Shown piece after piece: positions 56,541 to 64,000 of a stretch of 64,000 nucleotides of DNA. Position numbers and translations under genes: made by a program. The notes beneath the pieces were generated by a model. That model searched no databases. It saw only the letters and a program-made list of their open reading frames with translations, and had not been told where the DNA came from. Numbering within the stretch: position 1 is the stretch's first letter; each line of letters starts with the position of its first letter. Origin of the DNA: Algoriphagus sp. AGSA1 (lineage in GTDB: Bacteria; Bacteroidota; Bacteroidia; Cytophagales; Cyclobacteriaceae); assembly GCF_021390545.1 (NCBI RefSeq), contig NZ_JAJUWR010000006.1, positions 62,001 through 126,000 on the forward strand, given 5' to 3'.

Positions 56541-57722
56541 ATGCAACACCACATTCTTATAAATATATGTGCAATTTTTGGAGTAGCTACAGCTGTAATC
56601 ATTATTTGCAGATTTCTTAAGATAAGATATATTATCGGCTATCTTATTACAGGTGTTTTACTTAGCCCAAATACATCAAGCTATTTTGCAGACATGGAAG
56701 AGGTTGAAGTATATGCTGAAATAGGAATTATATTGCTTTTATTCACTATTGGTCTTGAATTCTCGTTTACTAATCTTAAAAAAATCCAAAAATATGTTTT
56801 AGGAGGAGGTAGCGCACAAGTGTTTTTTACTATTATTATAACTACAGTACTTATTTGGCTTGTGATGCGACCCAGCTGGGAAGAAAGTGTATTTTGGGGG
56901 TTTTTATATGCGTTGAGTAGTACTGCTATTGTAATAAAAACATTGCAGGATTCCAATAAAATAGCTACACCCCATGGTAAATTTATTCTTGCAGTTTTAT
57001 TGTTTCAGGATATTATGATTGTACCGCTGATGCTATTCACACCGATTATCGCTGGTGAAGGGGGAGATCTGTGGGCAGCACTAGGTTGGTTATTGGGCAA
57101 ATTAGTGTTGATGGGAGGTATAGCCTATATACTGACCCGATTTGTGATTCCTTATTTCTTAAAAACCGTAATGAAAGTACAAAGCCAAGAAGTGTTTTTA
57201 ATAGCCACCGTATTTATAGTGACCGGTATCGCGTTACTTACCGAGCAGTTGGGGCTATCTCTTGCTTTAGGTGCTTTTATCGCAGGGTTGATTATTGCTG
57301 AAACGGATTATAATCACATGGCCATTTCTTGTTTTTTGCCTTTTCGGTACGTGTTTATGAGTTTCTTTTTCATATCGATGGGCATGCTACTGAACTATGG
57401 GATCTTTATGACCGATTTGGGCTGGATTGTGTTTTGGATACTATTTGCATTTGCTGTGAAGGCATTAGCTGGAATACTTGCAGTAAAAGCTTTGGGACTT
57501 GAATGGAAAACAGCTTTTGCTGTTGGGTTCTCAATCGCTCAAATAGGGGAATTTTCTTTTGTACTTGCACAAAGCGGATTAAAGTATGAATTGATAAGTG
57601 CCAATAATTATCAAATATTTTTGGCGGTATCTATAATACTAATGTCTTTAACACCATTCATAGTGTCTAATGCTGAACGAATATATCCAATGTTTAAAAA
57701 ATTAACTATAAGAAATGGATAA
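56541..57722 (+). CDS. Kef-type cation:proton antiporter (CPA2 family)
   Basis: The 393-residue integral membrane protein has about eleven hydrophobic helices and the CPA2 landmarks IGLILLLFTIGLEFS, ALSSTAIVIKTL and ALGAFIAGLIIAETDY. It consists only of the antiporter domain: the cytosolic RCK/TrkA-N domain and glutathione-binding regulatory part of KefB/KefC are absent. K+ or Na+ exchange for H+ is likely. It overlaps the next gene, a glutaredoxin-like protein, by 8 bp (ATGGATAA). Kef systems elsewhere protect against electrophiles by acidifying the cytoplasm, which suits this region. Confidence 0.92.
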   Translation: MQHHILINICAIFGVATAVIIICRFLKIRYIIGYLITGVLLSPNTSSYFADMEEVEVYAEIGIILLLFTIGLEFSFTNLKKIQKYVLGGGSAQVFFTIIITTVLIWLVMRPSWEESVFWGFLYALSSTAIVIKTLQDSNKIATPHGKFILAVLLFQDIMIVPLMLFTPIIAGEGGDLWAALGWLLGKLVLMGGIAYILTRFVIPYFLKTVMKVQSQEVFLIATVFIVTGIALLTEQLGLSLALGAFIAGLIIAETDYNHMAISCFLPFRYVFMSFFFISMGMLLNYGIFMTDLGWIVFWILFAFAVKALAGILAVKALGLEWKTAFAVGFSIAQIGEFSFVLAQSGLKYELISANNYQIFLAVSIILMSLTPFIVSNAERIYPMFKKLTIRNG

Positions 57723-57972
57723 GCCGAAATTACAACTATACGGAACTGATTGGTGTCCCAAGTCAGCTGTCCTACGCAATTATATGCAAAGTAAATGGAT
57801 AGAATTTGAGGATTTTAATGTAGAAACGGATGCTGAGGCAAATGCAAGCATACGTGCACTATATGATGGAAAATTAAAATTCCCCACAGTCATGATAGCT
57901 AATGATTTTATTAAAAACCCATCAGTGCCACAACTCAATGAATTCTTACTGAAGCATAATATCGATCATTGA
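57715..57972 (+). CDS. Glutaredoxin-like protein with CPKS active site
   Basis: The 85-residue thioredoxin-fold protein has LYGTDWCPKSAVLRNYM, a monothiol-type CxxS site, and the cis-proline segment KFPTVMIANDF. Its start overlaps the antiporter stop by 8 bp, so the two are co-translated. It is followed by a thioredoxin-reductase-like gene. Because the second active-site cysteine is serine, it is more likely to deglutathionylate, bind clusters or sense than to reduce disulfides (family knowledge). Confidence 0.88.
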   Translation: MDKPKLQLYGTDWCPKSAVLRNYMQSKWIEFEDFNVETDAEANASIRALYDGKLKFPTVMIANDFIKNPSVPQLNEFLLKHNIDH

Positions 57973-58026
57973 TAACATAGATTTTGATATACAATAATTC
58001 ATCTGTTCCACTAAAATATATACATA

Positions 58027-59679
58027 ATGACTGATCCACGATTTCCGGTTTTGACCCAAAAACAAATCAGTACCCTCAAGGAATTTGGTACTATAATGAC
58101 CTTTGAAAAGGAAACCGCACTTTTTCAGGTTGGTGACCGCGACTATGATTTTTATGTCGTTTTGGATGGAGAGATAAATATGAAGGATCCACATGATGAT
58201 AATCGTGTTTTGGCTACTCATATGATCAATGAGTTTACCGGCGACAGCAGTATGTTGTCCAATAGAAGCATTCCATTTAGTGCATATGCCTCCCAAGGGG
58301 CAAGTGTCTTGCGCATAAAGCCTGAGGTCTTGAAAGGAATTATTTCCAAACACAGCGGTATAAGCGATGTCCTTTTAAGTGCATTTCTCCTAAGGCAAGA
58401 GGTTATGCTAAAAGAGCTAAGTGGGGGAATAAAAGTGATTGGCTCCGAAAAATCCAAAGAGACCTATAGTCTCCGGGACTTTATGGATAAAAACCACATC
58501 TGGCACTCCTTTCTCAACATTGATGAATCAATTGAAGCCAAGGAACTGCTGGTAAGCTTTAATCTAAGTTATTCCGATTTGCCAATTCTTATCAGTATGT
58601 CCGGTGAAATTCATAAAAATCCCACTATAGCTGAACTTGCAAAATTTACAGGTGTATTGATGGATTTCGAGGATGCTGTCTATGATGTTTTGGTAGTTGG
58701 GGCAGGGCCTTCTGGGTTGGCTGCGAGTGTGTATGCCGCTTCAGAGGGATTAAGTGTGGTGACCATTGATGGCAATGCTCCCGGTGGACAAGCAGGGAAA
58801 AGCACAAAAATTGAAAACTACCTGGGCTTTCCAACGGGTATATCAGGACATGATCTTGCTAATAAGGCCTATCTCCAAGCTCAAAAATTTGGATGTACTA
58901 TTTCCATTCCCCATAAGGCAGAAAAAGTGGAATATAATGGCGATTACTTTACACTGTGTGCCTCAAATGGAAAACATATCAAGGCAAAATCCATCATTGC
59001 TGCCACTGGAGCCGAATATAGACGGCTTCCTATAGAAAACATCGAAAGTTTCGAAGGCAGTGGCGTGTTTTATTCCGCTACCGGTATGAATGCCTCCGCC
59101 TGCAAAAATGAATTGGTAGGTGTGGTAGGAGGTGGAAATTCAGCAGGACAGGCTGCCTTGTTCTTGGCTGATCACGCCGCTGAGGTGCATGTCATCATCC
59201 GGGGCAATGACCTTGGTGACAAGATGAGTGATTACTTAGTACAAAGAATCTATTCCTCACCCAATATCATTGTCCACACTAACAGCAATGTCGTCCAACT
59301 AAATGGCGCCCACCATTTGCAATATTTGGTGCTGGACACAAGTGGAAAAAACCAAATTATAGGGATAACAAACTTATTCACTTTTATCGGGGCAAAACCC
59401 TGTTCAGAGTGGCTAAAAGGAATTGTATCAATGGATGATAAAGGATTTATCCATACGGGGGTAGATGTCGTGGAAGAGGCGATGTCCACATGTTCCATCT
59501 TTGATCACAGGAGACCACAATCTTTGGAAGGAAGCATACCTGGCTTTTTCGCTGTGGGAGATATAAGGAAAGGTTCTGTAAAACGGGTGGCTTCCGCTGT
59601 GGGCGAAGGTTCCATGGCCATTAGTCAGGTTCATCAATACCTGGCTGAATTAAAAATGAACAAAGTAGAACAACAATGA
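58027..59679 (+). CDS. cNMP-binding, thioredoxin-reductase-like FAD oxidoreductase
   Basis: The 550-residue protein has three parts. A cyclic-nucleotide-binding-like beta-barrel comes first (about 1-135; LFQVGDRDYDFYVVLDGE). A thioredoxin/glutaredoxin-like middle piece without cysteines follows (about 140-215). The last part is a two-domain pyridine nucleotide-disulfide reductase with GAGPSG (225-230), VGVVGGGNSAGQAA for NADPH and a C-terminal FAVGDI. The CxxC normally found in thioredoxin reductase is missing; the place reads FYSATGMNASACKN. It overlaps the zinc-finger gene (ATGA), a known partnership. It could pass electrons to another acceptor under control of its sensory barrel. Confidence 0.93.
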   Translation: MTDPRFPVLTQKQISTLKEFGTIMTFEKETALFQVGDRDYDFYVVLDGEINMKDPHDDNRVLATHMINEFTGDSSMLSNRSIPFSAYASQGASVLRIKPEVLKGIISKHSGISDVLLSAFLLRQEVMLKELSGGIKVIGSEKSKETYSLRDFMDKNHIWHSFLNIDESIEAKELLVSFNLSYSDLPILISMSGEIHKNPTIAELAKFTGVLMDFEDAVYDVLVVGAGPSGLAASVYAASEGLSVVTIDGNAPGGQAGKSTKIENYLGFPTGISGHDLANKAYLQAQKFGCTISIPHKAEKVEYNGDYFTLCASNGKHIKAKSIIAATGAEYRRLPIENIESFEGSGVFYSATGMNASACKNELVGVVGGGNSAGQAALFLADHAAEVHVIIRGNDLGDKMSDYLVQRIYSSPNIIVHTNSNVVQLNGAHHLQYLVLDTSGKNQIIGITNLFTFIGAKPCSEWLKGIVSMDDKGFIHTGVDVVEEAMSTCSIFDHRRPQSLEGSIPGFFAVGDIRKGSVKRVASAVGEGSMAISQVHQYLAELKMNKVEQQ

Positions 59680-59960
59680 TGGAGGATCCCAAAAAATATT
59701 GTGAGCATTTGAACTATGGGAAATTCAAAACCACCAGGACCAAGGTGTGCGAAGAATGTGTGAAAACAGGAGGCAAATGGATTCATTTACGACACTGCCA
59801 GACCTGTGGAGCAGTACTTTGCTGTAATTCATCCCAAAACCAGCACGCACAAAAACATTTTGAAGCAACCGGCCACCCGGTAGTTACTTCAATTCTTCCC
59901 AAACCATGGTCAAAATTTGCTTGGTGTTACATAGATAAGCTCAAAAGACCTTTAAACTAA
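59676..59960 (+). CDS. UBP-type zinc finger protein
   Basis: The 94-residue stand-alone ZnF-UBP domain has cysteine and histidine ligands in CEHL, CEECVKTGGKW, LRHCQTCGAVLCC and HAQKHFEATGHPVV. In eukaryotes this fold binds ubiquitin C-termini. Bacterial copies lack ubiquitin and are commonly encoded beside cNMP-binding thioredoxin-reductase-like proteins, as here with a 4-bp ATGA overlap. The pairing strongly suggests a shared complex or pathway whose role is not known. Confidence 0.93.
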   Translation: MMEDPKKYCEHLNYGKFKTTRTKVCEECVKTGGKWIHLRHCQTCGAVLCCNSSQNQHAQKHFEATGHPVVTSILPKPWSKFAWCYIDKLKRPLN

Positions 59961-60002
59961 CCCAACGTCTTTATTCAATTTCAACCACATAAATCAACTA
60001 TT

Positions 60003-61049
60003 ATGAAATACACCGAATCATCAATTGCCGCATTTATTTTCATTTTAATCAACTTAACTACAAGTGTTATGGCACAAACAATTCCAGGGGAAAAAGACCC
60101 GAATATTTCAAAGGATACCAGGGCATTCCTTAAAGTCCTGAATAGTGGCGATGGGCCGCCTTTGGAGAAATTATCCCCAAAAGATGCCCGTCAAGTTCTT
60201 GTGGGGGCACAAAATTCAGTGTCCTACGATTATAGTGACATTGAAGAATCCGAAAAAACCATCATTCAGGATGGTCAAACCATCACCCTGCATATCGTAA
60301 AGCCGAAAGGTGCCAAGGATAACCTACCGGTGTTTATGTTTTTCCACGGTGGGGGATGGGTGTTAGGTGACTACCCAACGCACAAACGTTTGGTTAGGGA
60401 TTTGGTGGTAAAAAGTGGTGCGGTGGCGGTTTTTCCTGATTACACACCAACTCCCGATGCCCAGTTCCCAGTGGCAATCAATCAAGCCTATGTGGCGACC
60501 AAATGGGTCAGTGAAAATGGAAATTCTATAGGTGTTGACGGATCTCGATTGGCTGTTGCCGGTAATAGTGTGGGTGGGAATATGTCCACTGTTGTGGCAT
60601 TAATGGCAAAGGAAAATGAAGGGCCTAAACTGGCTTTTCAGTTATTGCTTTGGCCACTTGTTGATTCTGACACAAAACGCCCTTCCTATGAAAAGTTTGC
60701 GCAGGGGAGGTTCCTGACCACCCCTATCATGGAATGGATGTGGGATATGTATATCCCTAATCCAGAAGAACGTAAGCACAAGTATGTCTCCCCGATCAAC
60801 GCTTCCTTAGAAGAGTTGGCAGGATTGCCTCCAGCATTGATTCAGGTTGCTGAAAACGACATCTTATATGATGAAGGAGTTGCTTACGGTCGAAAACTGG
60901 ATGAGGCAGGAGTCCCAACCACTATTACAGTATATAAAGGGATGATACATGATTATGGAATGTTGAATCCTTTGTCCCACATTCCGGGTGTACAGGAAGC
61001 ATTGAATCAAGCTGCGGCAGTATTGCGCGAAGCCTTATTTACAAAATAG
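60003..61049 (+). CDS. Exported alpha/beta hydrolase (HSL-type esterase)
   Basis: The 348-residue protein has a signal peptide ending VMAQT and the hormone-sensitive-lipase family hallmarks: HGGGWVLGD (oxyanion hole), VAGNSVGGNMS (nucleophile serine), ENDILYDEG (Asp) and GMIHDYGML (His). Predicted periplasmic carboxylesterase. It is the next gene after the UBP zinc finger (42 bp). Substrates are probably short-chain esters. Confidence 0.93.
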   Translation: MKYTESSIAAFIFILINLTTSVMAQTIPGEKDPNISKDTRAFLKVLNSGDGPPLEKLSPKDARQVLVGAQNSVSYDYSDIEESEKTIIQDGQTITLHIVKPKGAKDNLPVFMFFHGGGWVLGDYPTHKRLVRDLVVKSGAVAVFPDYTPTPDAQFPVAINQAYVATKWVSENGNSIGVDGSRLAVAGNSVGGNMSTVVALMAKENEGPKLAFQLLLWPLVDSDTKRPSYEKFAQGRFLTTPIMEWMWDMYIPNPEERKHKYVSPINASLEELAGLPPALIQVAENDILYDEGVAYGRKLDEAGVPTTITVYKGMIHDYGMLNPLSHIPGVQEALNQAAAVLREALFTK

Positions 61050-61144
61050 GATTTTCATTAAAAATGACGCGATTGGTTAGTGTTGCTAAGCGGATAAAAA
61101 TAGCAGTAGTGTACAATCGCGTCTATTTTAACTAGAATAAATTA

Positions 61145-61552
61145 ATGAATAAGAAAATTGTATTAATAACAGGGACAAATAGTGGGTTTGGATGGCTTAC
61201 AGCCAAAGCGGTTGCTTCACTTGGTCATAAGGTTTACACTTTTCCTACTGAAATGTCCCAAAAGATCCAATCTGGCTCAGACACATCAATTGAAGGCGCT
61301 TATGAAGTGCTGACTGAAGCTCAGAATAATTTCTTCAGTGCCGTTGGCCAACTACTCGAAAGTGTAAATCCTAATCCACAAGATGTGGCAGATACAGTAG
61401 TCAAATTGATTGATTCTCCGAAAGGACAAAGACCATTAAGGACGGTGGTTGACCCGACAACTGGAAAATATGTAAAAACTGCTAACGACACTGTACAAGC
61501 TGAATATGAAAAAACATTAACAGCATATGGAATGCAAAATCTTCTAAAGTAG
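61145..61552 (+). pseudogene. Internally deleted SDR gene
   Basis: The 135-codon frame starts with a normal SDR N-terminus, IVLITGTNSGFGWLTAKAVASLGHKVYTF. It then jumps to the C-terminal part of an SDR (ESVNPNPQDVADTVVKLIDSPKGQRPLRTVVDP). The whole middle, with the NAG motif and the catalytic Ser/Tyr/Lys, is missing. The frame is intact, so a 135-residue protein could be made, but it cannot be an active SDR. A deletion of roughly 130-150 codons is inferred from family length. Confidence 0.75.
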
Positions 61553-61622
61553 ATTATTCCTACCAATAGAGTGATTCGGTTTCTCCGAGCTAATCTATTG
61601 TTTAATTATAAAAGAAAAAATT

Positions 61623-62102
61623 ATGAAAAAATTATCCCAAATAGGTTTAGATATAGAAAAAAGTAAAGAATTATCAATTTTACTAAACGAATTATTAGCC
61701 AATTACTCCATATTCTATCAAAATGTTAGGGGTTATCATTGGAATATTCAAGGTGATAAGTTTTTCGAATTGCATTCAAAATTTGAAGAATTGTACAATA
61801 ATTTATTTCTTAAAATTGATGAGATCGCTGAACGTATATTAACACTTGGTTTTAATCCAAATTATAAGTTTTCATCTTATTTAAGTACTACTTTGATTAA
61901 AGAAAGTAATCTGGCGTCGAATGGAAAAAATTCTATCCAAGAAATCCTAGAATCAATTCAAATACTTTTATCCAAGCAAAGAATTTTACTAGAAAAATCA
62001 GAAGAATTAAATGATGCAGGAACAAATGATTTAATGAATGATTATGTAAGTGAGCAAGAAAAGCTGGTCTGGATGTACTCAGCTTATTTAAAGTCTAATT
62101 AA
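61623..62102 (+). CDS. dps: Dps family DNA-binding/ferritin-like protein
   Basis: The 159-residue Dps protein has the ferroxidase-site signature YHWNIQGDKFFELHSKFEELYNNLFLKIDEIAER and the usual four-helix length. Dps assembles into dodecamers that oxidise and store iron with hydrogen peroxide, shielding DNA under stress. The coding sequence is more AT-rich than its neighbours. A 3' remnant of another dps gene lies at 63287-63397. Confidence 0.93.
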   Translation: MKKLSQIGLDIEKSKELSILLNELLANYSIFYQNVRGYHWNIQGDKFFELHSKFEELYNNLFLKIDEIAERILTLGFNPNYKFSSYLSTTLIKESNLASNGKNSIQEILESIQILLSKQRILLEKSEELNDAGTNDLMNDYVSEQEKLVWMYSAYLKSN

Positions 62103-62223
62103 TATAAAGTACTAGTCAGTATAATGATTCTAGGATTAACACTTGTCTTATTTTCTTTCAATTCAGAGAGTATAGGAGAGGCTAAGATGTTTAATGAAAA
62201 AAATTTAATTAATAAAAACCAAA

Positions 62224-62904
62224 ATGAAAAAGAAAATTATAATTATCGTGTCCAATGCAAACGTGATTGGCCCGAACAACAGAAGAACAGGAATTTTTCT
62301 TCCTGAAGTGGCACATCCTTATGCCGAATTTACTCAGGCTGATTACCAGATTGATTTTGCGAGTCTGACTGGAGACACGCCTTATTTGGATGCCCTAAAC
62401 CTGGCAGATGATCCCGATAACCTGAAATTTTTAACAGGAAAAGGATGGGAAGCCATGCAAAAAGCCAGAAAGCTATCGGAAGTAAACGTGGATAACTATG
62501 ATGCCGTGTTTGTCCCTGGTGGGTTGGCCCCTATGGTCGATATGCCCGAAGATGAACTGCTTAAAAGTATCATTACCAAAACCTATGAACGAAATGCAGT
62601 AGTGGGCGCTGTATGTCACGGTCCTGTAGCTTTATTAAATGCGAAATTAAGTGACGGAACATACTTGGTAAGTGGAAAGAATATCACTTCGTTTACCGAT
62701 GAGGAAGAAAATGCCTACGCAATAGCAGACGTTCCTTTTTTGCTGGAAACAGCTTTGACCGGACAGGGAGCAAAATTTCACGCTGCCGCTCCATGGTCCG
62801 ATCATAGCATAGCAGATGGTAACTTGGTAACAGGACAGAATCCTGCCTCAGCCAAAGGAGTAGCTGAAAAAATGATAGGTATTTTAGAATCTTCTGATAG
62901 ATAA
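62224..62904 (+). CDS. DJ-1/PfpI family protein (type 1 glutamine amidotransferase-like)
   Basis: The 226-residue protein has the nucleophile elbow GAVCHGPVALL with the conserved cysteine. It has DAVFVPGGLAPMVDMPEDELL and a C-terminal HAAAPWSDHSIADGNLVTGQNPASA. The pattern matches the Hsp31/YDR533C-like branch of DJ-1, which includes glutathione-independent glyoxalases and chaperones. It would detoxify methylglyoxal or repair glycated protein if the former. It begins 121 bp after dps. Confidence 0.9.
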   Translation: MKKKIIIIVSNANVIGPNNRRTGIFLPEVAHPYAEFTQADYQIDFASLTGDTPYLDALNLADDPDNLKFLTGKGWEAMQKARKLSEVNVDNYDAVFVPGGLAPMVDMPEDELLKSIITKTYERNAVVGAVCHGPVALLNAKLSDGTYLVSGKNITSFTDEEENAYAIADVPFLLETALTGQGAKFHAAAPWSDHSIADGNLVTGQNPASAKGVAEKMIGILESSDR

Positions 62905-62982
62905 TAAAACCCTAATTTGGGGATGCCAATTTTTAAATAAAAGCATTTGTAGTAGGAAGAAAACTAAAACTCATTATAAAAT

Positions 62983-63285
62983 ATGGAAAATCAAGATCAG
63001 GTACATGTATTTGCTACATGGAAAGTTAAGCAAGGTGAAATAGACAAGGTCTTAGACTTGTTAAAGACGGTTAGGAAAGAAAGCCTCAGGGAGTCTGGTA
63101 ATCTTTTTTATAAGATCCATCAAAGCAATACGGATTCAAACACATTGATTCTTTTTGAAGGGTATATCAGTGACACTGCCGTAGAAGCACACCGTAATAC
63201 GGCTCATTTTCAAGACCTGGTCATTGGAAAGATCGTTCCTCTACTGGAAAAAAGAGAGATTGTTTTAACAACTCCATTGAACTAA
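62983..63285 (+). CDS. Antibiotic biosynthesis monooxygenase (ABM) family protein
   Basis: The 100-residue ABM-fold protein has VFATWKVKQGEIDKVLDLL, GNLFYKIHQSN and FEGYISDTAVEAHRNTAHF. It is paralogous to the ABM protein at 32163. Such YgiN-like proteins oxidise quinols or remove reactive intermediates. The next reading frame begins right after its stop and holds a Dps remnant. Confidence 0.88.
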   Translation: MENQDQVHVFATWKVKQGEIDKVLDLLKTVRKESLRESGNLFYKIHQSNTDSNTLILFEGYISDTAVEAHRNTAHFQDLVIGKIVPLLEKREIVLTTPLN

Positions 63286-63286
63286 A

Positions 63287-63397
63287 GGAAAAACAGAAAA
63301 TGATGTTGAACAATTAGGCACAGGACAATTTAAAACAGCACTTATCCGAGACCACGAAAAGATGGTTTGGTTTCTACGCTCGCATAAAAAAAATATT
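63287..63397 (+). pseudogene. Dps C-terminal remnant fused in frame to aldehyde dehydrogenase leader
   Basis: The frame reads ENDVEQLGTGQFKTAL then IRDHEKMVWFLRSHKKNI, closely matching the last helix of Dps proteins (TALxxxHEKMxWMLRS). It has no start and no ferroxidase motif, and no stop separates it from the aldehyde dehydrogenase ATG at 63398, with which it is in frame. An in-frame ATG within the remnant (63362) could be mistaken for the gene start. It is the debris of a second dps gene. Confidence 0.7.
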
Positions 63398-64000
63398 ATG
63401 GAAAGCATTATAAAGATTTTATCCCCTTACGATCAAAGTTTAATAAAGGAGTTGCCTTTGATTCAAGCCCGGGATCTGGAGAAAATAATCAATGCAGCTC
63501 AAAAGCTTTTTGATGATCAATCTCTCTGGATTCCGGCATATAAAAGAATTGAAATATTAGAAAAGGCCGCTTCAATAATGAATACCAAGATCGAGGAATT
63601 AACTTTTTTGGCTTTAAGCGAGGGTGGTAAACCCTATAAAGATTCAAAGGCGGAAGTACTCAGAGCTATCAAAGGGGTTAAATTAGCTGTAGAGCATATA
63701 TCCCATATAAAAGGGGAACAGGTGCCTATGGCATTAACCGAAACATCCCTTAACCGGTTGGCATTTACGCAAATGGAACCCATTGGAGTAGTTGCCGCGA
63801 TAAGTGCATTCAATCATCCGTTAAATCTCGCAGTACATCAAATAGTTACCGCAGTTGCAGCGGGTTGCCCAGTCATATTCAAACCGGCCATGACCACACC
63901 TTTATCAAGTATGGCCCTTGCTGATATTTTACAGGAAGCGGGATTGCCGTCAGGATGGCTTCACGTTATCATGTGTGGTAATGAAGTTGCAGAATTATTG
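63398..64000 (+). CDS. Aldehyde dehydrogenase family protein (3' end outside window)
   Basis: The visible 201 residues start with MESIIKIL and show the aldehyde dehydrogenase N-terminal cofactor domain. They include EPIGVVAAISAFNHPLNL, a VIFKPAMTTPLSSM segment and AGLPSGWLHVI. The catalytic cysteine region lies beyond the window. The family oxidises aldehydes to acids with NAD(P)+. Its start codon is taken at 63398 because the sequence upstream in the same frame is a Dps remnant. Confidence 0.92.
   Translation, partial: MESIIKILSPYDQSLIKELPLIQARDLEKIINAAQKLFDDQSLWIPAYKRIEILEKAASIMNTKIEELTFLALSEGGKPYKDSKAEVLRAIKGVKLAVEHISHIKGEQVPMALTETSLNRLAFTQMEPIGVVAAISAFNHPLNLAVHQIVTAVAAGCPVIFKPAMTTPLSSMALADILQEAGLPSGWLHVIMCGNEVAELL

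Noticed and set aside
1..64000. CRISPR array, tRNA/rRNA genes, prophage or integrative element borders
   Set aside because: No regularly spaced repeats, no cloverleaf with CCA-type end and no integrase, transposase or structural phage gene was recognised by eye; short tRNAs could be missed without a scan.

Overview
The window looks like a Bacteroidota chromosome, probably a Cytophagales/Cyclobacteriaceae-type organism. This is inferred from TAnnTTTG-type promoter boxes, scarce Shine-Dalgarno sequences, a paired alpha-2-macroglobulin/penicillin-binding protein 1C locus, TPR-sensor histidine kinases of the HisKA_2 type, and several lipoproteins and outer-membrane barrels. No rRNA, tRNA, CRISPR array, phage module or intact transposase gene was recognised.

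Layout. Positions 1-4566: the end of an alpha-2-macroglobulin gene directly abutting pbpC. Positions 4.7-11.6 kb: small enzymes (RidA, SDR, alpha/beta hydrolase) next to transcription factors (three Crp/Fnr paralogues, one TetR, one LysR). Operator palindromes are visible for the TetR and LysR loci, and two complete copies of a MITE-like repeat with 6-bp target duplications lie here. Positions 12.6-27.6 kb: a signalling island. It holds two PAS/AAA+/Fis sigma-54 activators that share a 1,478-bp near-identical block, a REC-AAA+-Fis response regulator overlapping a TPR histidine kinase, a second full-length TPR kinase, a headless third kinase remnant, and a cupin gene.

Positions 28.6-64 kb: a long, almost entirely plus-strand array of small redox, detoxification and envelope genes. 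It includes an outer-membrane protein and a bestrophin; MDR oxidoreductase, monooxygenase and RpiB; two isochorismatase plus amidohydrolase modules; three pirins; OsmC; NTF2-like proteins; an M61 peptidase; a nitroreductase; SDRs; an LLM flavin enzyme; and two alginate-export-type porins. Further on come YceI, GNAT, a 4Fe-4S YjdI protein, a Kef-type antiporter, a glutaredoxin, a cNMP-binding thioredoxin-reductase-like protein, a UBP zinc finger, an esterase, Dps, a DJ-1 family protein and an aldehyde dehydrogenase cut by the window edge.

The most striking signal is a composite regulatory element at the head of four transcription units in this array (about 28.1, 30.7, 33.7 and 51.1 kb). Each has a sigma-54-like GG-N10-GT core and, exactly 15 bp upstream, a TGATWATCA-like box. 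About 75-95 bp upstream of the core lies an inverted or half repeat related to TTTCTTAAATATGAGAAA. Related CTCC-N8-GGAG palindromes lie in the signalling island. I infer that the neighbouring sigma-54 activators and kinases control the array as one local stress/detoxification regulon. Several pieces (headless kinase, deleted SDR, truncated hydrolase, Dps 3' remnant) show the region is being rearranged.
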